A DNA stretch of 61,868 bases from UBA2421 sp002343075 (GTDB lineage Bacteria > Planctomycetota > Phycisphaerae > Tepidisphaerales > Tepidisphaeraceae). Shown piece after piece: positions 17,269-26,475 of this stretch. The position numbers and the translations under genes were made by a program. The stretch covers positions 1-61,868 of the forward strand of contig CALJLN010000049.1 of the NCBI GenBank assembly GCA_937982565.1, written 5' to 3'. The notes beneath the pieces are model-generated. The model ran no database searches, was not told the origin of the DNA, and saw only the letters and a program-made list of their open reading frames with translations. Each line of letters opens with the position of its first letter. The stretch's first letter is position 1.

Positions 17269-17840
17269 AAGAAAGGCTTAAGACAGATTCACCCCCCCCA
17301 CTTGAACCGCACGGGTCAGCCGCCGCCGGTGACCCGCTGGACGCGCTCTTGCGCCGCGGGCTGTCCGAGCAGCTTGATATGCACATCGGCCGTGCCGCCG
17401 AGCGGTTTCTGGCCGAGAGCGATCGCCCCGCCCTGACAGCACCGTCGGGCAGCGCGATGCGGCTCTGGTGGGCAGTTCCATTGCTCGCCGCAGCAGCCGT
17501 GGTGGCGATGTTCGCAGCGCCGGTGTTTCGCGCCGCCCAGTCAAGCCCGGCCGACCCATCAATTGCCTCGCAGCGGGCAACCAACCCGGGCCATCTTCCG
17601 TCGCACGGGGCCGATGCGTCGCTCACGCAGGTCAGATACGAACCGACCGAAGTCGGCGGTGCGGTGAAATGGGCTGACCAGTACGAAGGTATGGTCTGGC
17701 TTGATGACGAAACCCCCGCACAAAAGATCCGACGGCACCGGCTGGAAACGCTCGAGTGGACCGACCCGCTGGATTCCTCGCGCATCCAGATCACGCTGCC
17801 CAGAGAAGAGATTGTTCTGGTTAGTTCTCCGAAGCTTTGA
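17265..17840 (+). CDS. Single-pass membrane protein coupled to the ECF sigma factor (anti-sigma candidate)
   Basis: 191 residues starting at GTG 17265 with a GTGA overlap. The cytoplasmic N-terminus is about 67 residues, followed by one membrane helix (LWWAVPLLAAAAVVAMFAAPVF) and an extracytoplasmic part. There is no HxxxCxxC zinc anti-sigma motif, so the anti-sigma role rests on position and topology only. The C-terminal region (EGMVWLDDETPAQKIRRHRLETLEWTDP) is conserved-looking but unassigned. Confidence 0.6.
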   Translation: MKERLKTDSPPPLEPHGSAAAGDPLDALLRRGLSEQLDMHIGRAAERFLAESDRPALTAPSGSAMRLWWAVPLLAAAAVVAMFAAPVFRAAQSSPADPSIASQRATNPGHLPSHGADASLTQVRYEPTEVGGAVKWADQYEGMVWLDDETPAQKIRRHRLETLEWTDPLDSSRIQITLPREEIVLVSSPKL

Positions 17841-17915
17841 ACGTCCTGATTTTTGCGTTCCGGGAATTTCGGGTGCGACTTCGCACCGGTTTGTGCATTC
17901 AAGAGGAGTAGAGCA

Positions 17916-18890
17916 ATGAATAGAGTAGCGACATGGATTCTCACAGGAATGTTTGCCGCCGGCACCGGTTGCGTGACGGCCCAGCCCGCGCGGGCGGATG
18001 ATGCCCCCGCCGCCGCCCGCGAGGAGGCGCGCGCCGCGCAGCAAGCCGCTGAAGCGGCGCTCAAGGAAGCGCGCCGCGCCGAAACACAGGCCGGCCAGGC
18101 CGCTGCCGAAGTTCGTGCCAAGATTCGCGCTTCGGGCTTCGGGGGCGCGCCCACGGTGGATGTGTATGCCAGAAAGGTAAAGAAAGAGAAGGCGGCTTAC
18201 CTTGGGGTGACCACCTCACCGGTGGCAGGCGCGCTACGGGAACATATGAAGCTGCAACGGGGGTTCGGCCTGGTGGTCGATACCGTCGAAGAAACCTCAG
18301 CCGCCGGGCAGGCGGGCATTCAGCAGTTCGATATTCTTCAGAAACTGAATGATCAATTGCTCATCAACACGCAGCAATTGTCAGTGCTTATCCGGTCGAT
18401 GAAGCCGAATGACAAGGTATCCATCACGCTGCTTCGCGGGGGGCAATCCTCGACCGTCGATGTCACGCTTCAGGAGAAAGAGCTTCCCGTCCTCGGCGAA
18501 GCAAGCGGAGGCTTCGGCGGCGAGTTCTGGACCACCGAAGCACCCATGGGAGCCGCCCGCGCCGCTTTCCCGGCGGTAAACAGCATTGAACTGTCGCCCG
18601 CGGGCGAGTTGCAACTGTTCCGTAGCTTTGCCGATGAGGCATCAAGCTCGCAAAGTGTTTACAGCGACAGCGAAATGTCACTCACCATCAGCGGAACCGG
18701 TGACGAGCGCACGCTGGAAGCGAAAGACGCCGACGGCACCGTGCTGTTTGAAGGCCCCATTGCCACGGACGACCAGAGAAAAACGCTGCCCGATAAGGTC
18801 GCTGAGAAGCTGACCAAGTTTGAGTCGCGTCTCGAGAAGATCGGCACCAGCTCCGGAAAGAATATTCGGGTGCGCGTGATCGAACCCTAA
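17916..18890 (+). CDS. Exported PDZ-domain protein
   Basis: 324 residues. A signal peptide (MNRVATWILTGMFAAGTGCVTAQPARA) is followed by an Ala/Glu/Arg-rich helical stretch (about residues 28-75) likely to be a coiled coil. A PDZ domain follows (AYLGVTTSPVAGALREHM, GLVVDTVEETSAAGQAGIQQFDILQKLNDQ, VSITLLRGGQ). No protease domain is present. ATG 17916 has AGAGGAG upstream. It comes third after the ECF sigma factor and its membrane partner, so it may belong to the same envelope-stress unit. A TGC within the signal could be a lipobox (AAGTGC), making this a possible lipoprotein. Confidence 0.78.
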   Translation: MNRVATWILTGMFAAGTGCVTAQPARADDAPAAAREEARAAQQAAEAALKEARRAETQAGQAAAEVRAKIRASGFGGAPTVDVYARKVKKEKAAYLGVTTSPVAGALREHMKLQRGFGLVVDTVEETSAAGQAGIQQFDILQKLNDQLLINTQQLSVLIRSMKPNDKVSITLLRGGQSSTVDVTLQEKELPVLGEASGGFGGEFWTTEAPMGAARAAFPAVNSIELSPAGELQLFRSFADEASSSQSVYSDSEMSLTISGTGDERTLEAKDADGTVLFEGPIATDDQRKTLPDKVAEKLTKFESRLEKIGTSSGKNIRVRVIEP

Positions 18891-19038
18891 GCCGTTCGCG
18901 CGCACGCCGCACAGTACGAGTTCTCCACGATCCGCCCGTCGCCTAACCAAAGGCGGCGGGCGCTTTCGTGCGCGGTATCTGCCGGATCGATCATCCCGCA
19001 ATCTTGACGCGCCGTGGCGGCCCCGGGACAGTGCGAGG

Positions 19039-20304
19039 GTGAATGAGAAGACTCCGCCAGCGACCCGACCGACCGAAGCCACCCCCGGGGAGGCTCAACT
19101 TGAATCGGAGGTGAAAGGTCCACTGGCAACGCGCCTTGGCGAAATTGCCGGCGTCTTCACCCTGCTAGGCTTCACCGCCTTTGGCGGCCCCGCAGCGCAT
19201 ATTTCGATGATTGAAGATCAGGTGGTGACGCGTCGAAACTGGCTGACCCGAAAACATCTGCTGGACATCATCAGCGCGATCAACTTCATTCCCGGCCCCA
19301 ACTCCACTGAATTGGTCATGCACCTCGGTTATCTGCGCGCGGGCATGGCAGGATTGGTAGTGGCCGGAGCGTGCTTCATCACACCGGCGGTGCTCATCAT
19401 TCTGCCGATTGCCTGGGCCTACATCAGCTACGGCGCACTGCCGCGGGTCGCCGGCGTGATGGCGATGATCAGCTGCGCAGTGGTGGCGATCGTCGCGGTG
19501 GCGGCCTGGCGATTTGCCACACCACTCGCGCGCCAGCCTCAATCGATGGCGATTGCGCTCGCGTGCGCGGTGATGGCGATCCTTCTCGGCCGGTACACTC
19601 GACTCCAGCCGGAACTGGTCATTCTGGCTTTTGCCGGGCTGTCGGGCATTGTCATCGGCGAGTTCGCCCGGGCGCGATCGATGTTCCGCGCCATCGCTCC
19701 CCTGCCGCTTTCGGCCATGATGTCGATGCACGCTGCCGTGCCGGAGTATGTCCGTGGGATGGGATCACTTTGCCTGTTTCTGTTGAAGGTGGGCGCGACA
19801 CTTTTCGGCAGCGGCTATGTGCTGGTGAGCTACCTGCGGAGCGGGTTGGTGATTGATCTGAAGTGGCTGACCGAACAACAGCTGCTCGACGCGATCGCAG
19901 TCGGGCAGTTTACACCCGGTCCGCTTCTGACCACGGCCACCTTCGTCGGCTATCTGCTCGGAGAGGGTCGGTTTGGCGGCGGACATGTCGGAGGTGTTGC
20001 CGGCGCGGTGTTGGCAACTCTGGCGATCTTTCTACCGTCGTTCATATTGGTCGCCCTCGTCGGACCGGTGATGCAGCGGCTGCGCGATAACCGCATCGCG
20101 CGCAACTCACTTGACGGCATGAACGCCGCCGTCGCGGCGCTGCTCATTTTGGTGTGCGTGCAACTCGGCGTGGCATCGATCAACGCCGGCGGGCTGGCAG
20201 GCGCCGCAGTCATGGCGGCAGCGGGCGTGATGCTCGCATTCAAGCTGAACGCGACCTGGGTGATTCTGGGCGCGATCTGCGTCGGTATGCTGCTGCCGGG
20301 ATAA
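19039..20304 (+). CDS. chrA: Chromate transporter (CHR family)
   Basis: 421 residues, two homologous CHR halves. The first half has FTLLGFTAFGGPAAHISMIEDQVV and NFIPGPNSTELVMHLGYLRAG; the second has GATLFGSGYVLVSYLRS and AVGQFTPGPLLTTATFVGYLLGE. These are the paired FGGP and PGP motifs of long-chain ChrA. About ten membrane segments are expected. GTG 19039 is the start. Family members export chromate and confer resistance; in environmental bacteria the substrate may be another oxyanion. Confidence 0.88.
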   Translation: MNEKTPPATRPTEATPGEAQLESEVKGPLATRLGEIAGVFTLLGFTAFGGPAAHISMIEDQVVTRRNWLTRKHLLDIISAINFIPGPNSTELVMHLGYLRAGMAGLVVAGACFITPAVLIILPIAWAYISYGALPRVAGVMAMISCAVVAIVAVAAWRFATPLARQPQSMAIALACAVMAILLGRYTRLQPELVILAFAGLSGIVIGEFARARSMFRAIAPLPLSAMMSMHAAVPEYVRGMGSLCLFLLKVGATLFGSGYVLVSYLRSGLVIDLKWLTEQQLLDAIAVGQFTPGPLLTTATFVGYLLGEGRFGGGHVGGVAGAVLATLAIFLPSFILVALVGPVMQRLRDNRIARNSLDGMNAAVAALLILVCVQLGVASINAGGLAGAAVMAAAGVMLAFKLNATWVILGAICVGMLLPG

Positions 20305-20310
20305 CCCGGG

Positions 20311-20967
20311 TCACTCCACAAACACCTTGCGAGCCGCGGAAAACCCGAGCACAACCGGATCGTCTCCACCGGGCACAACGACCACTGCGCCGGCTACTTC
20401 ATCTCGGTTCTCGACGCGCACGAGCGCGCCGGGGATCAAGCCCGATCGTTCCATGAGTTGCAGAAATGCCGGCTGCTGATCGGCCACTCGGCTCACGCGA
20501 AGACGTTTCTTCACCTCGCAATCGGCAAGACTCACGGCAGACGGTTCGGCCATTTTCCCGCGGGCCGACGGAATGGGGTCGCCGTGCGGATCGACACTGG
20601 GATGCCCGAGAAAGTCGTCGATGCGTTCGAGCACACGATCGCTGACGGCATGTTCAAGCTCTTCGGCTTCGGTGTGCACTTCCGACCAATCCAAACCGAG
20701 CGCTTTCACCAGAAACAACTCGAGCAATCGGTGTCGTCGAAGCACATGCAACGCCAGCTGCTCCCCCCCGCGGGTAAGCCGCACGCCGGTGCGCGGCGCG
20801 TACTCTGCCAGCCCGCTGTCCGACAGCGCCTTGACCATGCTGGTGGCGGTTCCCGGGACGACGTTCATGATCGTCGCGAGTTGCCCCACCGGCACCAGCC
20901 CGTCCGCCGTCGTCTGTTGCGCCAGAAATATCCGCTTGACGTAGTTTTCAACTGTACTGCTCGCCAT
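20311..20967 (-). CDS. DtxR/MntR-family metal-dependent repressor
   Basis: About 218 residues. Winged-helix DNA-binding domain: STVENYVKRIFLAQQ, VGQLATIMNVVPGTATSMVKAL. Dimerisation/metal domain: HVLRRHRLLELFLVKALGLDWSEVHTEAEELEHAVSD, including the His/Glu metal residues. The C-terminus has an SH3/FeoA-like domain. ATG 20967 is preferred over 21009 because the DtxR homology begins there. It is divergent from a metal ABC transport operon, with a 20-bp palindrome in between. The Mn-type ligand set of the adjacent binding protein suggests Mn is the signal. Confidence 0.88.
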   Translation of the reverse strand: MASSTVENYVKRIFLAQQTTADGLVPVGQLATIMNVVPGTATSMVKALSDSGLAEYAPRTGVRLTRGGEQLALHVLRRHRLLELFLVKALGLDWSEVHTEAEELEHAVSDRVLERIDDFLGHPSVDPHGDPIPSARGKMAEPSAVSLADCEVKKRLRVSRVADQQPAFLQLMERSGLIPGALVRVENRDEVAGAVVVVPGGDDPVVLGFSAARKVFVE

Positions 20968-21002
20968 CTTGATTACTCGAATGATACATCGCGAAGGCTC
21001 GC

Positions 21003-21051
21003 TTGACAAAACAACTACTACCCGTCATACTAATTTTGACTAATCAAAATT
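21003..21051 (+). promoter_or_regulatory. Promoter and 20-bp palindromic operator of the metal transport operon
   Basis: TTGACA (21003-21008), a 17-base spacer and CATACT (21026-21031) form a good promoter. AATTTTGACTAATCAAAATT (21032-21051) is a perfect palindrome with 8-bp arms directly downstream of the -10, covering the expected start of transcription. It is the likely binding site of the divergent DtxR/MntR-type repressor. The leader to ATG 21055 would be under 20 nt and shows no clear ribosome binding site. Confidence 0.72.
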
Positions 21052-21054
21052 GCA

Positions 21055-21879
21055 ATGATGAACACTCGTTTACTCCCAGTCGTCGGCTCGCTCCTTGCCT
21101 TTCCTTTGCTCGCGCAGGCTTCTGATAAGTCTGCGTTTCACCTGTTTAACCCAACCCCGCGCGAACTCATGCGCGACATGTCCACCGACCGGCCGGACGT
21201 GACCGAAAGCCCCATTACCGTCGATGCGGGACATCTGCAGGTGGAGATGAGCTTCGTCGAATACGCCCGAGACCGATCGACCGACCGGTTTGACGTTGCG
21301 CCCCTCAATCTCAAGATCGGATTAACCAACTTCGCAGACCTTCAACTCGTGCTCAATCCATACACACATATCGAATCCGCAGAAGTAGCTGTGGATGGCT
21401 TCGGCGATACCCAGGTGCGATTGAAACTCAACATGTGGGGCAACGACGGCGGAACAACCGCGCTGGCGTTGATGCCCTTTATCACGCTTCCCACCGGCGA
21501 CGGTGATGTGGGCGTGAGCGAGGTGGAGGGAGGGCTGATCATTCCTTTCAGTACCGAGCTTCCGGCGGGTTTTGGGCTGGGGCTGATGCTCGAACTGGAT
21601 TGCGTGCGAAACGATGCCGACGACGGATATCGGCTGGACCTCGTCCACAGCGCCGCCGTCGGGAGGGAGATCGCCGGGCCGCTGGGCGGGTTTGTGGAAT
21701 ATGTCGGCGTGATGCCGTTTGACCCGGACGACGGCGCCGACTCATACATCGCAACGCTCGGCGGTGGATGCACCTACGCGATCAGCCCCGACCTGCAACT
21801 GGATGCCGCGGTGCAGTTCGGGCTGACCGACTCGGCTGACGATTTTTCAATATTGCTCGGACTTTCATTCCGCATCTAA
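21055..21879 (+). CDS. Predicted outer-membrane beta-barrel transporter protein
   Basis: 274 residues. The signal peptide has core LLPVVGSLLAFPLLAQASD. After it comes DRPDVTESPITVDAGHLQVEMSF, the N-terminal motif of the outer-membrane 'transporter' family related to MetA-pathway phenol proteins. Alternating amphipathic strands continue to a terminal LLGLSFRI with an aromatic residue near the end. As first gene of the Mn uptake operon it may let metal cross the outer membrane (inference). A second in-frame ATG lies at 21058. Confidence 0.72.
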   Translation: MMNTRLLPVVGSLLAFPLLAQASDKSAFHLFNPTPRELMRDMSTDRPDVTESPITVDAGHLQVEMSFVEYARDRSTDRFDVAPLNLKIGLTNFADLQLVLNPYTHIESAEVAVDGFGDTQVRLKLNMWGNDGGTTALALMPFITLPTGDGDVGVSEVEGGLIIPFSTELPAGFGLGLMLELDCVRNDADDGYRLDLVHSAAVGREIAGPLGGFVEYVGVMPFDPDDGADSYIATLGGGCTYAISPDLQLDAAVQFGLTDSADDFSILLGLSFRI

Positions 21880-21899
21880 CTTTCTTTGCAGGAACGCTC

Positions 21900-22825
21900 A
21901 TGCGACCAGTTTTTCTCTGCATTTTGTTCTGCGCGTTGTCGCAAGGATGCGATCAACCTTCAGCGACGCAGGCCACGGCGACGAAACCGCGCGTCGTCGC
22001 CACCACAACGATGATCGGCGACCTCGTCAGGCAGATCGGTGGGGAGGATGTGGCTCTAACGGTGATCATGCCGGCGGGGGTTGATCCGCATTCGTTCAAG
22101 CCTTCGACCGCCGACATGGCCGAGGTTGCCCGGGCCGACCTGGTTTTCTACAACGGCCTGCATCTCGAAGGGAAGATGGTCGAGTTGCTCGAACAAAAGC
22201 TGGGCGGGCGAGCATTTGCCATCACGCGCGATATGCCCCGCGGAAAACTGCTTGCCTGGGCCGAAGGCGAATCGGGCGCATACGACCCGCATGTTTGGTT
22301 TGACCCGACGCTGTGGGTCGATGCGGCAAAGCTCATCGGCGCCGAACTGGCAAAGAAAGACCCCGCCAAGGCCCCCGACTACCACAACCGCACCGCGGCG
22401 GCGGTCGAAGCGCTTATGTTGCTGGACGGTGAGGTCCGCGGCAAGTTGGCGATGATCCCCGCCGAGCGCCGTGTGCTGATTACGAGCCATGATGCGTTTA
22501 GCTACTTCGGCCGCGCCTATGATATTGACGTGCGCGGCCTGCAGGGAATCAGTACAGAAACGCAGGCCGGGCTAACCAACATCACCGCAGCGGTGGATCA
22601 TATTGTGGCGAAAAAAATCCCGGCGATCTTCGTGGAAAGCTCGGTGCCACACAGCACAATCGAACGCGTGGTGGCCGACTGTAAAGCTCGCGGTGTTGAA
22701 GTAACCATCGGCGGCGAACTTTACAGCGACGCAATGGGCAGCCCCGGCGAGCGTCCCGGCTATGCGGTTGACACTTACGCCGGAATGATGCGATACAACG
22801 TTGATCTGCTCGTCAACGGGCTGAG

Positions 22826-22829
<4 letters not shown>
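21900..22829 (+). CDS. Metal ABC transporter substrate-binding lipoprotein (Mn type)
   Basis: 309 residues. The lipobox LSQGC gives a lipidated Cys17. Cluster 9 binding protein: the four expected metal ligands are H64 (DPHSF), H131 (DPHVW), E246 (FVESSVPHS) and D277 (YSDAMG). Glu rather than His at the third position is the His2-Glu-Asp set seen in PsaA-like Mn binding proteins, so Mn is the best guess, with Fe or Zn still possible. It overlaps the ATPase gene (GTGA). Confidence 0.9.
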
Positions 22830-23665
<836 letters not shown>

Positions 23666-23672
23666 CGCGATC

Positions 23673-25082
23673 ATGCCTCTGGAAGCGTGCTCAATCTCGC
23701 TCAACGAACAACTGCCGCAACCGGGTGCGTTGCTGGCGGCTGGGTTCTACACCGATGCGCCGTGGTTTGACGCCGTTTCTCGCTTCATCCGATCGCTGTT
23801 TGACTCGCGGTTTGACTCTGCCGACTGCGTATTGTGGGGTGCAGTCGGGCTGGGCATTGCCTGTGGCATGCTGGGCGCGTTTGTTGTGCTTCGGCGACAG
23901 AGTCTGCTCGGCGATGCGATCGGCCATGCGGTGCTGCCCGGCGTGGTGGGCGGATTCCTCGCCGCGGGCAGCAAATCGACCCCCGCCCTGCTACTGGGCG
24001 CGCTGCTGGCAGGCCTTGCCGCTGCCGGAGTCATCGCTCTGCTGCAGCGGACAACCGTCCTCAAGAGCAGCGAATGCATGGGCGTGGTCTTTACCGGTTT
24101 CTACGCCATCGGCATCGTCATGATCAAGCGGCTGCAGAACAATCAGACGCCCGGCCAGGCTGGGCTGGAACGCTTTCTGTTCGGACAGATCGTTGGGATC
24201 AGCCTGAGCGATGTCATCCTCATCGGCGCCATCACCGCCGGCGCGGGGCTTTGTGTCTGGGTCTTCTGGCGCACGCTTGCGGTCAGCAGTTTTGATCACG
24301 AGTTTGCCCTCAGCACGGGCGTGCGCGCCATCACTATCGAGCTATTGCTTACGACGCTGCTCACCGTGGCGATTGTAGCGGGAATTCAGGCTGTGGGCGT
24401 GGTGCTCGTCGCGGCGCTGCTCGTCACGCCGGCGGCGACGGCGTATCTGCTGACCGATCGCCTGCATCGCATGGTCATACTCTCTGCGGCGCTTGGAGCG
24501 ATTGCGGGGGCGGTGGGAATCGTTCTCAGCATCGCGCTGGCCCGGCCCGGAAAGGACATGCCCACCGGCGCTACAATTGTTTTCACAGCCGGTGTGCTTT
24601 TTGGCTTGGTGTTTCTCGTCGCGCCATCGCACGGCGTGCTCCCGCGGGTGATGCGGCTCATCAACAAGCGCCACCGTACCGCCGCCGAGAATCTGCTTCG
24701 GACGATTTACCTCACCATCGAGCGCCGCGGCAGCGATGTCGACCGGCGATTTGGCATCGACGACATCGCCGCCGTTCGACACGAACAGCCCGCATTCGTT
24801 CGCCGCATGGCCCGCCACGCCGCCCGCCGGGGGTGGGTGGATGCAGGCAGTGCCGATCCGGTCATTCTGACCGATCTCGGCCTGGCCGAAGCGAAGCGGG
24901 TCGTACGCAATCATCGCCTTTGGGAGCTGTTTCTAACGCAACAGGCCAATCTTGCCGCCGACCATGTGCATGCCGATGCCGAGTACATCGAACACGTCCT
25001 CCCGCGGCCGGTCGTTGAACAACTGGAACGAATGCTCGACCAGCCCGCAGAAGACCCGCACGGAAAGGCAATTCCAACATGA
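23673..25082 (+). CDS. Metal ABC transporter permease fused to DtxR-type domain (first)
   Basis: 469 residues from ATG 23673; a longer frame overlaps the ATPase. Residues about 45-330 are an ABC-3 permease with eight or nine membrane segments (GCMLGAFVVLRRQSLLGDAIGHAVLPGVVGGF, AVGVVLVAALLVTPAATAYLLT). The remaining 130 residues are cytoplasmic and resemble DtxR/MntR: ENLLRTIYLTIERRG, VRNHRLWELFLTQQANLAADHVHADAEYIEHVLPRPVVEQLERML, ending EDPHGKAIPT. The HRLWE and HVHADAE parts match the metal-binding/dimerisation helices of the repressor at 20311. The fusion could sense intracellular Mn at the transporter (inference). Confidence 0.88.
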   Translation: MPLEACSISLNEQLPQPGALLAAGFYTDAPWFDAVSRFIRSLFDSRFDSADCVLWGAVGLGIACGMLGAFVVLRRQSLLGDAIGHAVLPGVVGGFLAAGSKSTPALLLGALLAGLAAAGVIALLQRTTVLKSSECMGVVFTGFYAIGIVMIKRLQNNQTPGQAGLERFLFGQIVGISLSDVILIGAITAGAGLCVWVFWRTLAVSSFDHEFALSTGVRAITIELLLTTLLTVAIVAGIQAVGVVLVAALLVTPAATAYLLTDRLHRMVILSAALGAIAGAVGIVLSIALARPGKDMPTGATIVFTAGVLFGLVFLVAPSHGVLPRVMRLINKRHRTAAENLLRTIYLTIERRGSDVDRRFGIDDIAAVRHEQPAFVRRMARHAARRGWVDAGSADPVILTDLGLAEAKRVVRNHRLWELFLTQQANLAADHVHADAEYIEHVLPRPVVEQLERMLDQPAEDPHGKAIPT

Positions 25083-25145
25083 CCGCGCCCAACCGCAACA
25101 TCATCACAATTCTGGATTCCGGCATCTGATTCACCCCGTTCGCCG

Positions 25146-26438
25146 ATGTTTGAGTCGCTTCACAACATCTTCATCCTTCCCTGGCAAGACGCCCGGCTGG
25201 TTTTCTGGCCGCTGATTCTTCAGGGAATGCTGGTTTCCTGTGCGCTGGGCCTGCTCGGGTGTTTTCTGGTGGTGCGCGGCATGTCGCTGCTCGGCGATGC
25301 CCTGTCGCACGCTGTGCTGCCGGGGATCGTAATCGGGTTTCTCGTTGCCAATCACTTCGGCACGGCATCGCTGCACTCGCCGTGGATCCTGGTCGGGGCC
25401 ACCGCGATGGGTCTCGTGGCGGCGGTGCTTGTAGAGCTTGTTCGAAAGCAGAGCCGCGTGAAGGAAGATGCGTCGCTGGGCATCGTTTTCACAACGCTGT
25501 TTGCTTTCGGGGTGATTCTCGTCAGCCGATACGCCGGTCAGGCCGATCTCGACCCCGGCTGCGTGCTGTATGGCAACATTGAGTATTTCACCAGCCTCGA
25601 TGGCTCGCTACCCGATGGCGTCATCCCGATGGCGGTCATCCTCTCGCTTCTCGTGCTTGGGATCATCGTGTTTTATCGCCCGCTGCTCATCACCACCTTC
25701 GATCCGAGCCTTGCTGTGAGCGTGGGCATTGCGGTGGGTGTGGCGCATTACGGACTGATGACGGCACTTTCGCTGACGATTGTCGCCAGCTTTGAAGCCG
25801 TCGGGGCGATTCTCGCGGTCGGATTGCTCATCGTTCCCGGCGCAACAGCGAGGCTCTGGACCGACAAACTCGGTCGCATGTTGTGGTTTACCGTGGCATT
25901 CTCGATCGTCAGCACGCTGGCAGGATACTGGCTGAGCCATCGGTCCAACCTCAACAGCAGCGCCGGCGCGTGCATCGCGGCGGCGGGGTTTGGGATGTTT
26001 GTTGTGTCGTGGCTGATCGCACCCCACGCCGGCCTGCTCAGCCGCTGGCTCGTGCGCCGTCGGCTTCGGCGAAAGATCGAGCTGGAAAACCTCATCAAGA
26101 CCATCGGCGAGCTGACCCCCGTTGCGGCGAATCCGCCGGCGGTCGATGCAGAAGCGCTGCGCCGAGAACTCCACTTCACCCCCGGACAACTGCGCCGGGT
26201 ACTAGATCGTGCGACGACGGCGGGCTTGCTCGAAACCTCCGCAGCCGGCATCACCCTCACCACCACAGGCAAGGCGCGCCAGCAGCGTCTGGCCCACGCA
26301 CATCTGGCATGGGAAGCCTACCTGCAGGAGCACCTCGGTCTCCCCGCCGACCACGTCCACGACGCCGCAGAGTGGATCGAGCATTACCTGCATACCGACA
26401 AGCTCGCCGCAATCGCGCCCGCGACGGAACCAAGGTAG
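25146..26438 (+). CDS. Metal ABC transporter permease fused to DtxR-type domain (second)
   Basis: 430 residues. ABC-3 permease: GLLGCFLVVRGMSLLGDALSHAVLPGIVIGF, SFEAVGAILAVGLLIVPGATARLWT. The C-terminal 130 residues hold a degenerate winged-helix (REL-FTPGQLRRVLDRATTAGLLE, ITLTTTGKARQQRLAHAHLAWEAYLQEHLGLPADHVHDAAEWIEHYL) that matches the DtxR metal domain. It pairs with the 23673 permease as a heterodimeric membrane part. Both permeases carry such a tail, which argues for function rather than accident. It is the last gene of the operon. Confidence 0.88.
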   Translation: MFESLHNIFILPWQDARLVFWPLILQGMLVSCALGLLGCFLVVRGMSLLGDALSHAVLPGIVIGFLVANHFGTASLHSPWILVGATAMGLVAAVLVELVRKQSRVKEDASLGIVFTTLFAFGVILVSRYAGQADLDPGCVLYGNIEYFTSLDGSLPDGVIPMAVILSLLVLGIIVFYRPLLITTFDPSLAVSVGIAVGVAHYGLMTALSLTIVASFEAVGAILAVGLLIVPGATARLWTDKLGRMLWFTVAFSIVSTLAGYWLSHRSNLNSSAGACIAAAGFGMFVVSWLIAPHAGLLSRWLVRRRLRRKIELENLIKTIGELTPVAANPPAVDAEALRRELHFTPGQLRRVLDRATTAGLLETSAAGITLTTTGKARQQRLAHAHLAWEAYLQEHLGLPADHVHDAAEWIEHYLHTDKLAAIAPATEPR

Positions 26439-26475
26439 TCGCCCAGGCTGCGTTGCACATCCGCAATTGAACTGG

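Noticed and set aside
16904..18154. 416-residue open frame on the minus strand
   Set aside because: It crosses three plus-strand genes with overlap coupling and clear domains, and is Ser/Ala/Arg-rich as expected of a shadow.
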